A DNA stretch of 64,000 bases from Berghia stephanieae (GCA_034508935.3 CM067445.1:46431337-46495336), one strand, 5' to 3'; positions 48,234 to 60,859 are shown, counted from the stretch's first letter. Notes: generated by a model from the letters alone, not told the origin. A program made the numbers and translations.

Positions 48234-49567
48234 CCTCAGCCATTTGCTGGTTATACAATAAGACTGTTACTTTCCAATCTATTTCAAATTCTAATTTTAA
48301 CTACTTGAATGTGATGCACTATAGGCGTAGGCTGACTGCGATGCGGACAAATTCATCCTGTAAGGTGATTTTTCTTTTCAGTTGTTTACTACTCGAGACA
48401 ACTGACAAGTCTTTCTCATTTACAAAATTGAATCTGAATTGAAAATGGCTGCTTTTACTTTTACTATTCCAATGGACGTTTGAAGCGAATTTAAGGCAAA
48501 AAGAATAGTTTTGAAACCAAAATTTGCCAATGCAAGTTGGGAAGAAATTTCATTTCGGAAATCACAGCCCGACCAATTTAAAAGATTCAACTGTTTTATC
48601 TAATATCTTTCAACTTTTCTATTTTTTTGGCGATTTTCTCATAAACTGGTAAAATGAAATGTGCCACTTTGGCTTTTCTGAATTCAAATTAATTTTTTTT
48701 AATTTATAAAAATGGAGTGAGTTTTATGGCTTGCCAACACTTCATGCACACAGAACCTCTCATAATTGAAAGATTTCGTGCAGTGAGTTATCCAGACTTT
48801 GTGTCATTTTAAGTCCCTGTTCTGATGCACTTCAAAATTTTTGCTCAGCAGTCAAGTGGTTAATCCCACTGATTATTATGTGAAATGCAGTGTCATGAAT
48901 CATACAACCATGGCTCTAGAAAAAAAAGCTGCAGCTTGCTGGTATTTTAGGCCTTATTTTTCTCTTTACTTTGTGGGTCATCCAAATCATTGACATCTTC
49001 CCTTTTTCCGAAACTGCATTAAAAAAAAAAAAATTTATGGATGGATTTTTAAAGCATTTACTGATTATTATAGAGATAAAAATTTGATTCTTGTAACTTA
49101 ATATTTCTCTAAAATGGAACTTCAGGCTGAGACTAAGATCAAGTGACCAAGTCTAAAACTAAAAAACTCAGTAGGTATATATCAAAATGTAGTTAACGTT
49201 AAATAATAACTAGGCCATCGGGGTATCAACTCAAACCTTTAATATAGATATTCCTAATGAAATGTGGACAGTTTTCAGTCACATTTACTGGATTTTCCTG
49301 GACCAACGGCAATCTTTAAAAGCATTTCATTAGATAACGGGAATTGATTTATCTTCATCTTTAAATCTGGTTCAGTTTTTTAAATGTTTCATCACAGAAA
49401 TTGTTATGCACATGTTATATTAGTTTTTCGCAGATGGAAAACAAATGTCATTCTTTAAATCTCATTGATTAAATAAAATATTTTAATTTCTCAAAAGCAA
49501 ACCATAATTGGGGAATAGGAAAATATGTTATAAATTGATTATAGATATGAAACAAGATTAGATGTTT

Positions 49568-49570
49568 TAT

Positions 49571-49618
<48 letters not shown>

Positions 49619-49634
49619 AATATATATATATATG
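49568..49634. repeat. (TA)n microsatellite
   Basis: TA repeats with small interruptions, about 115 bp before the first recognised ANKLE2 coding exon. Confidence 0.9.
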
Positions 49635-49748
49635 TGACTATGATGACAGATCTTATTATGGCACCGGCTCAAGTATGTTTCACATATGGAACAATTGGCC
49701 ACGACCTTTTATGCCAATATAATTTCCTTCCCCTCTCACAGGTACATC

Positions 49749-52700
49749 ATGTCTTCAAACCTTGATGGCGACAACAAATTACTTCAAGCTGAAGTTCAAA
49801 AGCTTGAAGCCAAATATGCAGAAAACAACGATCTCCTCCGTGCAGACCTGAAAGCCCACGGCTTTGGTAACCTCCCATTCTCTGCCCAGACAAAGAAATT
49901 GTTGGTCAGGAAACTAGCTCAAAAAAATCTTCAAAACTGTAACTTGAACCATTTGAGCTCATTTTCTCCCAAAGGTATTCTTTTATTCTTTGTAGCTTTT
50001 TGCTACAGTGGTATGATACTTGGCTTCTAGTCTGTAGAAGTAGAACCCTTGGTTTGCGTCCCACTGTGAGTGAACTGAGATTGAGTTCTTGAAAATGTCT
50101 CTTTACTTGCATTTTCTCAAGGTGTAAAATGATGATAATCTTGTATCTTTATTTTTAAAAATATAATATTGCCTTACAGATGTATGTCTTGTCCTGCATG
50201 TTCTGTGTTGCTTAACACTTTTGACCCTTTGTAAAGCCCTTTGAATACATCAGGAAGATGTGTGCTTATATCATAGCTCACATCTTTAAATTTCATAAAT
50301 AATAATTAGTTTTTTAGAATAAATATTTTTCTTTTGTGCAGATGTACTGAAGTGGTAGGGGCAATAAGGCATTTCACAGTCAGTTGGAGAATCTGGATTT
50401 GTGTCATGCTTTTGGCATCTTGTTTTTACTTTGAGCAAGAAATTTAATTCCTGTGCATGTTTCTCAATTTTTAGCACCGATTGGGTGCCTGGATTATTTC
50501 TGTATAATAACCCCAAATAAATGCTTCTCGATATATTAAAAACTAATTTAAACATATGATCAGCTCTTTGATTGATAGCATTTACCGTCATGTTTGTGAT
50601 AAAGTTTTAATGGCAATAGTAATAAGAATTATTTTCCTGCTTTTATTTTCTAGATGCAATGTATTCCAAGAGTTTCTCTGTGGAAGAAGAGTCTTCATCA
50701 GAATCAAATTCATCGCTGCATTCAGATGACCCAAATAAAACATTTTATGCTTTGTGCATTCCGGGAGAAGGTTTGTTGTTTGGTTATACATTTTCAGTAT
50801 TTGAAAGAAAAAAGAACTTAGATTACTGATGACAATTATGTGGTTATCATTCGAAATGGATGTGAGGATCAGAGCATTCTGGATAATACATTGTTGTTTT
50901 TTTTTCACAAATATGTTAAAAGTACCTTAAGAAGGCTGTATAGATAAACAGCATCCTGTATGCATATGCTCATTATCCACCAATATAACTATATATTGTG
51001 TTGTAATAGGCTTAAAAAGCATGGTGATAAAAACTGTGGTTCATTGCGATATGATTTCATAATGGATATTTAAATTCTTTTATTTATAATCTTATTCCAT
51101 CTTAACCCATGGTGCTGGATTCTATCTTTATTTTTCCAGCATGAAATGGGAAGTATCAGTTGCTTTCTACACTCTGAATAGGACTTTTTTTTATCTATCA
51201 TAGAACTTTCTACCAAATCTAATTTCAGAGTAAGCTACCCACGTCACTTTTATGTGGGCATAAAGGTTAGAAAAAATTCCAGTGTCCATTTGAATATATT
51301 GCTTTGTGTTAGTAATTAGGTGCAAAGCGTTCTCATCCATAGTCTCTTTGATTGGTACCTTCCTGTGTGGGAATAATAGATATGTTTCTCGACTTTTTCT
51401 GTATTGAGCTATTCAGATAATTATCAATATTAGTGATTCAGGCATGTCTACCATCCCAGATTTTCTTGAAAGTACGGGTTTTTTTGTCCCAGAAAAAAGA
51501 AAATGTTGTAAGCAGGAGGGAGGATAAAATAAATAAACTTTAAAATAAAATAAAAACATAAAATTTCCTTCATCCCATAGGGGAAATTTATCTCTAGCGT
51601 CTATTCCAAGGGAAGACTGGAATAACTCAGGTGTCAGCCGCAGTGCAGCGCCGCAAATTGAGCTAGGGGGCGGTGACTTGCTCAAGTCCACACAGCACAT
51701 CAGGTATTTGAACTCGGGATTTCTTTTGGGTATGAAACAAAGACCATAACGCTGAGTCACAGTGCCCCTGAGGTCAATGACTGAGAAACATTATTATTCT
51801 ACCTCTCATATTTTAAAGTTTTGCCATCAGATTGGTAAGTACTTCTTCCATTACCATTGTAACCATATTATGCTTTTGATATAACAGGTCTTATTAAGAC
51901 TTTACTATTGCCCGACAACACACAGGTTTCTGAAATGTGAGGTTTTATCTTTAACATGTTTCTAAATTTGAAATTTAGGGTAGGCATGCATAGAGTAATT
52001 GACTTAGGATGTTTCTTCTCTTCTTTCAGATGATCAAATTTTGATTGAAAGTGATTTTTTATCTGTCCTGAAGAAGATGAAAGAATATAACAAGAAAAAG
52101 CCAAGAATGTTGTCATTTTCCAGTTATTTTGATGCTGTTGCTTTTGCTAATAGCACATCTGCTAATGCTGTATGTCAAGGCAGTTTGATCAAATCAACAT
52201 TTCCTAAGGTGAGGGTATTATAGAAGGGCTTTTAAAATTGATATTGTAGTGATGAATTGTGAATTAGTGCATACTGTAAATGCTCGCACAATCTTGAATA
52301 TATAATGATGATATGCGAACTACTCAAGAGAGGTTGCTCATTTTTAAGTCATTATGCTTTGATAGTCTTGTGTTTGTGTATGTGAGTACTACTACGAAGC
52401 TGCTAAAAGCTATGGGCTGTAAAAAGAATTGAACAAAAATGAATAAAACAACTTCAGAATAGAACAATTATTATTATTAATATTTTTTATTATTATTATT
52501 ATTATTATTATAGTTATTATAAAACACAGTACGTTTCATGCTTAAAATACTTCTTCCGTTAATCTGTTCTTTTTAAATAAAGGTTTGGGGATCAACATTA
52601 TTCCGTACAGCCAATGTCAAAATTTTATCATCGAGAACTAAATTACTGACAAATCTTATAAAACTATTTTTTACAGACTGATATACGAGTAACTTGCAAA

Positions 52701-55700
52701 CCTTTTTTAATCTCAGGCTAATTCTATAGCCAATATGGTAGGATAATAAGTAAAAAGATGAGTGTTTGTGTGTAATAGTCTTTATTTGCCCGCAAATATT
52801 GCGGGTTCTCAACTAGTAATTAAAATGGTAAAAAAGACAACAGAAAATGTCTCTGAATATCTTAATCTTATGTGAAGTAATACTTTTGTTTTTTATTTGT
52901 TGGCTGAGGAGGGTTTCAACCCTGTAAACATTCTGTGATGATTATTATGTTTTTTCTTTTTTTTTTTTTTTTTTAAAGCTGTCACATTTATTTTTGTTCA
53001 ACAATGTTTGCATATTTTGTGACTTTCAGGAGAAAGCAGAGTTGGAAAACAACGAGTCTGTGCCATTTCCCTCTGTGACCATCCCACAGCTGAATGCCTT
53101 CAGGATACACCTAGAAAGAGGAAACATTTCTTTGGCCGGTGAAATGATCTCTTCTAATCCAAGGCTTCTCATCGGGACTGGGGACCTGCCCACCATATTG
53201 AAGGTACCATTTTTAGTGTCAACTTTCATTGCATCAATTTATTTATTTATTAATGCCATTTTATATGCGAACTACAACCTCAAAATGGTAATATTTTGCG
53301 TGAATTAGATACTGAATATTGAACTCAAAATCAACCATATCATTAGGCTATGGGAAGTTTATATCATGGCTCATAGAAAGGACTGAATCTAATTTTTAAA
53401 ATGTCCTTGCTTCAGAGCCATGAGACCTACAAGGCCTGAGTTTATCTCTGTAGTGTGAAATGGACAATAGCAATTGCTAGCTACCCTTTTGGATTGGATG
53501 CTAGTTCATCACAAATTATTTTCTGCGAAATCTAACAGATCCAGCTATTGAATTCGTCCAAACCGACTTCCATCTCGTATGTGCAGCTCTTTCCGTAGTC
53601 AGGGATTCTGCATACAAGGGTTGCCGGGACTTATTTCGGCTCGAAACGGGGCGCCATCCATTATGCACTTCAGAGGGGTATCCCCATTCCCTCTCTCTTT
53701 GATCTTACTCAGCCAGTTTCCCGTAATCGTCTCCCTCCGGACATCGGGGGGCTGGATCGCTGCCATTATCGGGCCCCATTCTCTAGGAGTTGTTGCTAGC
53801 GTTCCTGACACTATGTGCATCGACTTGCGAAGTTTTACATCCACCTTCTCAACGTTTCTGCTTCTACCCCACACTTTTTTGATGTGTTCATCTTCAGGTA
53901 CCACTTGTCGAAGTAGGATTTGAGTCTGGTGAAGTCCTCGCTGAGTACGCTCCCGAGACGGGTCCACACTTTACTCTGAGTAACGAGTGCCCAGTCGTCC
54001 GCGTATCCCAGCCTCAGGGAGGAAGTGTTTGGCATATCGCTAATGTAAAAATTAAACAACATTGGCGCAAGTACCAACCCCTGAGGGACCCCATTCTTCA
54101 ATTTCCTTACTTTGCTTGTGGCGTCTCCCAGCGCGACGTGGAATTGCCTTTCCCCTAAGATCGAAGAGAACAGCTTCAAGGTCTTTTTGCACCTTATGAT
54201 TTTTGCTAGTTTGAGCATCAGCCCTTCGCACCAGAACCGTATCGTACGCCGCTGATAGGTCTATAAAGACAGCACCTGTTTGCTGTTTTCTCTCGAACCC
54301 ATGCTCAATATGCTCTGTAAGGGCAATGGCCTGCTCCGTGGTGCACCTCCCTTCCCTGAAGCCCGCCTGCTCGGGTGGCAGGGCAGTGTCTAGGACCGGC
54401 CCCCATCTGTTTAATAGAACACGCTCCAACAATTTGTAAAGACAGCTCAGCAGAATATGGGTCTGTAACTGTCGGCCTCCTTCCACACTTGTGGAAGCTT
54501 TCCTTTTGCAATGACGTCGGACATTGCCTCTTCCAGCCAGGCCTTTGCCCTAGGGCCCAGATGCGTCACCATTTCGGAATATACACCATCTATCCCTGCT
54601 GCTTTGCCGTTCTTTACATCGCTAATGGCTGCACCCACTTCTCGGGGTCTGAACGGGTCGTCCAGTCCGACTCCTCCACAGGTAACGAGTCCAAAATCCT
54701 ATGGTACGCCTTGCGGACACCGCGCTCAAAAGCCTGATTAGGGACCCATTTGCTACAGTTCTTAATGTTCTTGGCAATTGTGTCTGCCTCACACTCCCGT
54801 GCAGCCTTCGCGTAATTCCGGTCCGGGTCCAATTTCTTTATCAGATGCCAAGCGTGGCAGCTGGAGTGTGTAAAGTCGGGACTTTCCACAGTCTCCTGCC
54901 ACCGTTGCTTCCTTCCCTCTGCCAGAGACTGAAGTAGTCTATCAGCTACGTCCTGGGACTGGGTCTGCTGGTACTCTTTGTACAGCTCTTCAGACTCTGC
55001 TGTCCAGCTAGGGGTGTAGAATTTCCGTTTGCCCCGTGGAATAGAACGTTGAGCGCTCTTAACCAGTAGCCTGCTAAATCTGGTTATATTCTCGGACTTG
55101 GGAGGAATGGCAGGGCAGACCTGCTCGATACCTCCTTGGTGATACAGGTTCCTCAAAAATATTCAATTAAGAAATTTCTAAAAATTGATTGAAAACAACA
55201 AATTCTATTTGTTAATCGATTATTCCCAATCACATTATATCAAAATTGATCCTGCAACCTTTTAAAATATTTTATTGTATATATGGAGCAGGTTTGCAAT
55301 ATATATCTTGGTTCATAGAGTGGAGGTCAGATAAAGCATACTGTGCTTGCAAAATTAAAAGTTTGTGCTCCTCTTTTCTGATTTTAAGCAAAATGTTGAC
55401 ATTTGAGTTTCAGGTTTCAGTTCTTAACGCTGGCACCTGTGCACAGCTTCAGTGACATCCCATTAGACAATCTGTTTATGGTCGACCACTGGCATATTTT
55501 CCTTTTTTCCTTTTTATTTCAAAGTGATCGAAATGCTATGGAATTAGAAATAAATCATAGCCAGTTTTCAGATTGGGTTATTTGAACCAAACATAGAACA
55601 ACGTACCTACAACTCAATGGCAGATCTCTACAAATGGTGTACTGTTCATAGTGTATGTCTACCACCTTTGTTAAATTGTAGATATTTATTAGAATATGAA

Positions 55701-57452
55701 ATTTTTGAGTTTTTAGGTGCTTTAGAACAATGAGCCCCAGCAAAAAATTTTAAATATTAGGGCTTGTTATCAATCTCTTTGAGCTCTCTTCTTTTGATAT
55801 TTATGAACACATGACAAAATTGCATATTGATAGGTTTCCTATCTTAGAATTTATTAATTGCTTTTTGTATTGGTGTATTTCCAGGTAGGGCCTCGCTACA
55901 ATGCTCTCCATGCCTGTGTGTTTATGGGACAGTTGGCTTCGTGCAAACTCATCATGAAATATCTGTGTGATATCGACTTCCTTCAGAGAATGTATGAGAC
56001 AAAGGAGAGGGCGGAGAGCTACTCCAGACGATTGGTTGACCTTTATCTCAACACACCAGAGAAAATGGTATGCTGTAATTATTAGTATTCCTTAATAGCC
56101 ATAAGGGTTTAACCTGATTTCGGTAGAATTTAACAATTAAAATGTTTGCTTCCATTTGGATAAGTTGTTTGTATCTAGCAAGGTATTTTTTTGTCAGATT
56201 TATCGGATCCAGTTACAAATCACTGCAAAGACTTGAGCATTTATACAGGGTATATCCAATAATGCACTGAAAGTGACACCTAATTTGTAGGACAGGACAT
56301 GATGCCTGGTATACGATATTACAATTTTTTTCTGGCAGAAACAACACTATTAATGAATGCCAGGTACTATTTTACACTTGAGCATGGTGAGAGAATGTGA
56401 GTACAAAGCCTTTTCCAAGGACTCAACAATGCCCCCACTCAAAGCAGGACTCGAGCCGAGTGTCATACCAACAAGTTCACATGGCCCACATAGTGGGTCT
56501 GAAATTTCTTGGGTGTGAGTTTAGTGCCCTATCAATTTTGTCACATTGACTTCCATTCATGAATCAGCTGGGCGAGAGGAGAGAAAATAATAACTTTATT
56601 TTCAATTAATGTGTATTGCATGTATTAGAGTACAGTCCTGATGCTTTGGGGATGAGAGATTCCAAAATTATCGCCCTTACTGGACATGCCCAAATTTATT
56701 ACTACTTTGGGAAGTAATTTTGCTATACTACATTGGTATGTGTTTGTTTATGCCATCAGTTATAACAGGATGAGTCAAATTGCTGTTGTATGTTTTCAAT
56801 TAATATTTTATGGTAGATATTTAAGACTATTGTTCGGGTAAGCCCATGAGATTGCGAGGGGTTATTCATTCTTGGATCGAAATGTTTCAACTCAAATAGT
56901 GATGATGACATTGAAATTTTAATAAAATAAAATAGATATTATGACCTTGTTGTTAAATCCTTCAATCTTATGTAGTCCAATCGCAGACAGAATTTAAATA
57001 ACTGGTGTCATCTTTTAAATGAAACCTTAAGTGTGTCAAATTTATTATTGACATAAAACTTTAACTTTTTTTTTGGGAGCATTTCACCACACTTCTTCTA
57101 TTCCAGTTGATAAATGTTGGTAAATCCATCATTAATGGTACTTTGTGGTTTGTATTTAAGGAGCAGAGGAATAAGAGGAAGAAAAAGAAATTAAAGCCGA
57201 TTTTTGTTAAAATTGTGATATATTTAACCTATTTAAAAGGGGCGTCATTTTTAAGTAAACAGTAAGGATTGTAGAATGTCACTTTAAAGGTGGTGAGAAA
57301 ATGACGTTACACCTGGGTTTATTTTTCTTCCATTCACCATTTTCCAGTTGAACAAAACTCCACTCCATTTTGCCAGTGAGAAAGGATTAGTAGAAATTGT
57401 GGCTTTTCTTGTCAGCTTTAATGCTTGTGATCGGCTTTTACAAAACACAAAG
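49749..57452 (+). CDS. ANKLE2-like: ANKLE2-like gene (LEM + ankyrin), six exons, 3' part not found
   Basis: ANKLE2/LEM-4 relatives sit at the ER/nuclear envelope and promote post-mitotic nuclear reassembly by steering BAF dephosphorylation. Exons: 49,749-49,974 (ATG at 49,749; acceptor just upstream at 49,741, so a 5' UTR exon is expected), 50,654-50,770, 52,030-52,208, 53,030-53,203, 55,885-56,067, 57,348-57,452; phases join. Residues ~30-60 form a LEM-type motif (LRADLKAHGFGNLPFSAQTK). Later come TFYALCIPGE, NPRLLIGTGDLPTIL, VGPRYNALHACVFMGQLASC, RRLVDLYLNTPEKM and NKTPLHFASEKGLVEIVAFL, the ANKLE2-specific arrangement around its ankyrin repeats. About 328 residues are seen; human ANKLE2 is roughly 940. 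No N-terminal membrane segment is visible in these exons. The identification rests on recalled family sequence. Confidence 0.88.
49998..50272 (+). repeat. tRNA-derived SINE, family 2, in ANKLE2 intron 1
   Basis: Diverged head (GCTACAGTGGTATGATACTTGG), TTGCATTTTCTCAAGGTG, AATATTGCCTTACAGATG, and 3' part AAGCCCTTTGAATACATC. It starts 24 bp after the exon donor. Confidence 0.55.
51565..51768 (-). repeat. tRNA-derived SINE with conserved-core-like segment
   Basis: On the minus strand: CACTGTGACTCAGCGTTATGG and GAGTTCAAATACC as A/B-box-like elements, then GTGTGGACTTGAGCAAGTCA, a segment resembling the CORE/Deu-type domain shared by several SINE families (GTGTGACCTTGGGCAAGTCAC). Domain naming is from memory. 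It lies in an ANKLE2 intron. Confidence 0.55.
52468..52513. repeat. (TTA)n microsatellite
   Basis: Short TTA run inside a half-copy of the inverted-repeat element also seen at 40,790. Confidence 0.85.
53415..53548 (-). repeat. tRNA-derived SINE, family 1, truncated by the LINE
   Basis: GAGTTTATCTCTGTAGTGTG, CTAGCTACCCTTTTGGATTG, AATCTAACAGATCCAGCTA match the family, but the element stops at about 53,548 and the tRNA-like half is missing where the LINE sequence begins. Confidence 0.6.
53575..55160 (-). mobile_element. 5'-truncated LINE with reverse transcriptase, in ANKLE2 intron
   Basis: Reading from 55,156 downward: linker (KRKFYTPSWTAESEELYKEY, AWHLIKKLDPDRN), RT fingers (DVKNGKAAGIDGVYSEM, GKLPQVWKEA, YRP), palm (LPPEQAGFREGRCTTEQAIA, GAVFIDLSAAYDTV), GVPQGLVLAPMLFNFYISDM, the catalytic LGYADDWALV box, and a C-terminal part with GTLATTPREWGPIMAAIQPP and DVRRETITGNW. 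The endonuclease is absent. The reading frame changes several times (near 54,630, 54,480, 54,220 and 53,900), so it is inactive. It is clearly more GC-rich than its surroundings. The clade is uncertain (Jockey/CR1-like lineages considered). Confidence 0.85.
56233..56488 (-). repeat. tRNA-derived SINE, family 2, in ANKLE2 intron
   Basis: GTAGGACAGGACATGATGCC, CAGGTACTATTTTACACTTGAG, GAGAGAATGTGAGTACAAAG, and head ATACCAACAAGTTCACATGGCC. Confidence 0.65.
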
Positions 57453-58685
57453 GTAAGATTGATTTTAATTTTCCATTTATGTGCTTTGTCAGAAGCATGT
57501 GATTTTTGCATAGCTGCCAACTGTCATGATAAAATCTGGACTGTCCCGATTTGGCAATCAGAGAAAATGTTAAAGAAACCAAAATTGGACTGCTTATGTG
57601 TATGAAATGATCCATGCATGTCCCCGGATTATGGTTTTTTGACTAGCAAATTAAAACAAGGAACAGAAAAAACTCTAAATCTAGGTCATATTATATAATA
57701 TTCCAGCCATACTGCTATTTTGGGTCATGACGGTATTGTGCATTAGGGTGTCCCGTTTGAAAGTTGGCAGCTATGAATTAGAGAATTATGAGGAGAGAGA
57801 ATTCCCATGTATGGAGTTGTTTTTAAAACATTTTAATAAAAAAAATTAAAAAATTCTGTATACCAAATATTTTCTGGAAATATACATAAACTTGAAATTG
57901 TATCACTTCATCTATCCGTCTTGTGTATATATAATTACTTTTATTTTGATTTATTATTTGTTCACACTAATATTGTCTTTATTTTATTTTTTATTTTCTT
58001 CTATGCTGATGTAGAAGTTCAATGTCTGGATTGTTCATTGTTTCTGTATTCATGTAAATTAAATTTACTTGTAGTATTTAATTTAGCAATTTCAGAAGCA
58101 GATAGTTTATAAATAACAACAATACTTTCTTGATTGTTGTTGTCATTTTTCATTAACATAACCACTCAATTCATAATTCAAGACAGAGATAGTTGAAGGG
58201 AAGAATATAAAGAAATGTTTTATATGATAGCAAAAGTTATTGATTAATACATACGATATAACAATAGCTTCATACTTTTAGTATAGAGTCGTGTGAACTT
58301 GTGATACTCATTGTTATCTTCACTCCTTCTTTTCTCATATTCTCCATTTCTAAAGTTTAATGCGAATGGTCAGTGAGCTCATGAATATTTTTTTGGTGTG
58401 ATTTTAGAATACATTACAGCTAATGAACATCCGGAAAAGGGTTCTTGTGCCAGTTACTTTTTAAAAACATTTAACGTGTGCACAGTAATACTCAGTTTGC
58501 TAGAGTCTGACAGTATACATGAAGAGGGATAGGGAGGTTGAAAGAAGATGAATTGCCGAAGAAGGAGAAAATGCAGAGGAGGAAGATGAAGGAGAAGATG
58601 CAGAGGAGGATGACGAAGAAGATAGAGGAGTGTTGAAGAAGGAAAAGAAGCAGATGAGACCATTATGGTCTAAAAGTCAACTCAC
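57453..58685. other. No further ANKLE2 exon found; A/G-rich tract
   Basis: Scanned on both strands. No exon continuing the ankyrin region of ANKLE2, and no next exon of the minus-strand gene, was recognised. 58,520-58,640 is purine-rich (GAAGAAGGAGAAAATGC repeats), producing a Leu/Pro-rich minus-strand frame of no meaning. Confidence 0.45.
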
Positions 58686-60069
58686 CCAGAGATAAAAGTT
58701 CTTTGTCAAAGATGTATCCTTTACTGCCTCTAGGCGACGTGTCCGGTGCCCAACTGCGTCGCCTGTGGGTATGGGTGCTATCCAACCGTGATAAGCTGTT
58801 GCTGATGAGTTTGTCCTCTACTTTCTGGAACTCTTGGATTTACGAGTCCTGTTCCGATCCAACTCTGGGACGTTGGTCGCACTGTGGCTGGGGTGGAGGT
58901 TAAAACGTTCAGGGACATCAAGGCTGACGGTGCCTTTAAGTTTATTGCCAGTACTCCGGCCTATAGTATTTGAGAGCTTTTGCCGTTGGACCAGGTTTAG
59001 AGATTGTGGGTGGTTAGGAATCGTCCTTTGGGAGCAATCACCATTACTTGACAGCTGTCCAAAAATTGTTCTATCGTTTGAATTGTGATTCATGTAATTA
59101 TTTATGTAGCCATTATTGAGATTATCTGTGAAATCGTCATCCTCGATTTCATTTTCATTATTTAATGTGAATTTTGTTTTTGAAGGTGAATTTGTGTCAT
59201 CTTCGGGTGAACACGTGTCGTCCTCAGATCGAACTTTGATAGAAGGCACTTCGAGACTAGAGCAGCGCTGGCCCTGTTTGTCAAGTTTTGATTTTTGTGG
59301 GTCTGTTTTGTCACCTAAACTCACAGTAGCTCTGAGAGGTATCCTTTGCCGATTAGCCATAACCTGTTTATGTAATACCTTTGCAGTTTTCTTGAGTTCC
59401 TTCGGTGACTTTGGAGAGACTGTGTTGTGATTTTGATGATGATGGTCCTCCATTTTCGTCTGCCTTTGGAGTGGAAATCTGTCTGTTTGGTTTGGGGCAT
59501 AGGGTACTGTTTGTTGCTTTGTGTTTGAGTTATTGTCGCTGAGGCTGCTCGCTGAACTTTGTTCCACTTCCAAGACAGCTGGTTGTTCTTGTTGCTGAAA
59601 TACAGTCGTTCCTGCATCATTTGCACTAAATGCTGGCGTGGGTATGCTGCTTCGTGTAACATAATTACTCCCAAAGGAATATTGTCTTTCAAGCACTTTG
59701 TTTTTGGTTCGTTGTTCTGTCTCACTCCACGATCTGTTTAGGTATGGATGATGTTGGTGAAGATCTGGTTGTGGTTTTATTGGTATCATTTGTCACAGGT
59801 ATTTCATTTGTCAATATCTGTTCGTTCAATTGTCCTGATGGTTTTTCTTGTCCTCCAATCGAATTTGATGACTCCAGCGAAGATTTTCTTAAGAGTTGCC
59901 TGTTCAGGTCATCACTGTTTATGCTGGAGTTCAAGGGATCTTCGTCCATTTTGTCGATTTGTATTCCCTTTAACTCGTCATCATCATCCTCTGTAGCATT
60001 ATTGCTTTGAATCGCCTTCTTGTGCCCTGTCTTATGTGGCAACATGGGCTGGTGTGTTGGGCTCGCCAT
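58686..60069 (-). CDS. 5' exon of an unidentified disordered protein
   Basis: ATG at 60,067-60,069 in an excellent initiation context (CACCACCATGG). The first ~95-110 residues (MASPTHQPMLPHKTGHKKA, DDDDELKGIQIDKMDEDP, RQLLRKSSLESSNS) read in one frame. A 323-codon open stretch in another frame follows (PYLNRSWSETEQRTKNK, RQYSFGSNYVTRSS, LKKTAKVLHKQVMANRQRIP, SLDVPERFNLHPSHS). The last ~45 codons return to the first frame (VEDKLISNSLSRLDS, RRRSWAPDTSPRGSKGYIFD) up to a GTGAGT donor at 58,685. The frame changes lie around 59,720-59,800 and 58,820-58,840. The protein is polar, Ser/Thr/Asn-rich, with basic phospho-site-like motifs (RKSSL, RRRSW), no membrane segment and no domain I recognise. Downstream exons were not found. 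Confidence 0.65.
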
Positions 60070-60099
60070 GGTGGTGACAATATTCAAATTTGTCTCATT

Positions 60100-60807
60100 T
60101 ACTTCCAGCGAAGTTGTCCCATCCTTATGATGATGCCTCTATTATCCCTAAGTTATTTCAGCGCCTTTATTCATGGTTGATGATTTGATGTCTATCTGGC
60201 GATAAAAGAGATAATGTTCAATGATTACAATGCGTGTTGTCTGTGCGTAATGAATGATTAATAGTAATAAAATCATTGTATGTGATTTTGTATTTATTTT
60301 TGTATACATATATTTATGACTTTATTTGTTTATTTATTTATATTTTTCTATTTTAAAATTATTTATTTTTTTGTATTTAGTTATTCAATTATTTATTTTA
60401 ACAGTTTAGAAAACTGCTTTCTTCATATTAAAGGCATGATAATGTAGGTCAAACTTCATTATCCTTTAACTAATTTCCTATTCTTAATTTATCATGAAAT
60501 AATAATATTATTAATGATAATAATAATAATAAAAGTTTCAGATTGTGTCACATGTATTAGGCAATGTAAATTGCTTATAAAAATCTTGAAAAGTGTGTAT
60601 AAGACAGTGCTGGGCAAAGCAGAATTACATAAAGATAAAGTCATGTCAAAAATTCGGCCTGAATTGACTAGAAGATTTTTGTCTTGTATTTTTTATTTTC
60701 CACTTTGTCTTCCACTGTTTGGTAAAAAAAAAAAAAAAAAAATACAAATTCAGATTTTTATCTTGCATCAGAATTTTTCACTTTCATAATTTTCAAATTA
60801 AATTACG

Positions 60808-60859
<52 letters not shown>

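Noticed and set aside
48179-48442. An 87-residue plus-strand frame
   Set aside because: It starts inside the inverted end of the 47.6-48.2 kb element and has no domain signature.
57921-58112. A 63-residue plus-strand frame as a further ANKLE2 exon
   Set aside because: Hydrophobic, with no similarity to the ankyrin or C-terminal part of the family and no acceptor in phase 0.
58396-58462. TTTTAG followed by a short open stretch (NTLQLMNIRKRVLVPVTF) as an ANKLE2 terminal exon
   Set aside because: The peptide does not continue the ankyrin repeat pattern, and short open stretches after an AG are frequent.
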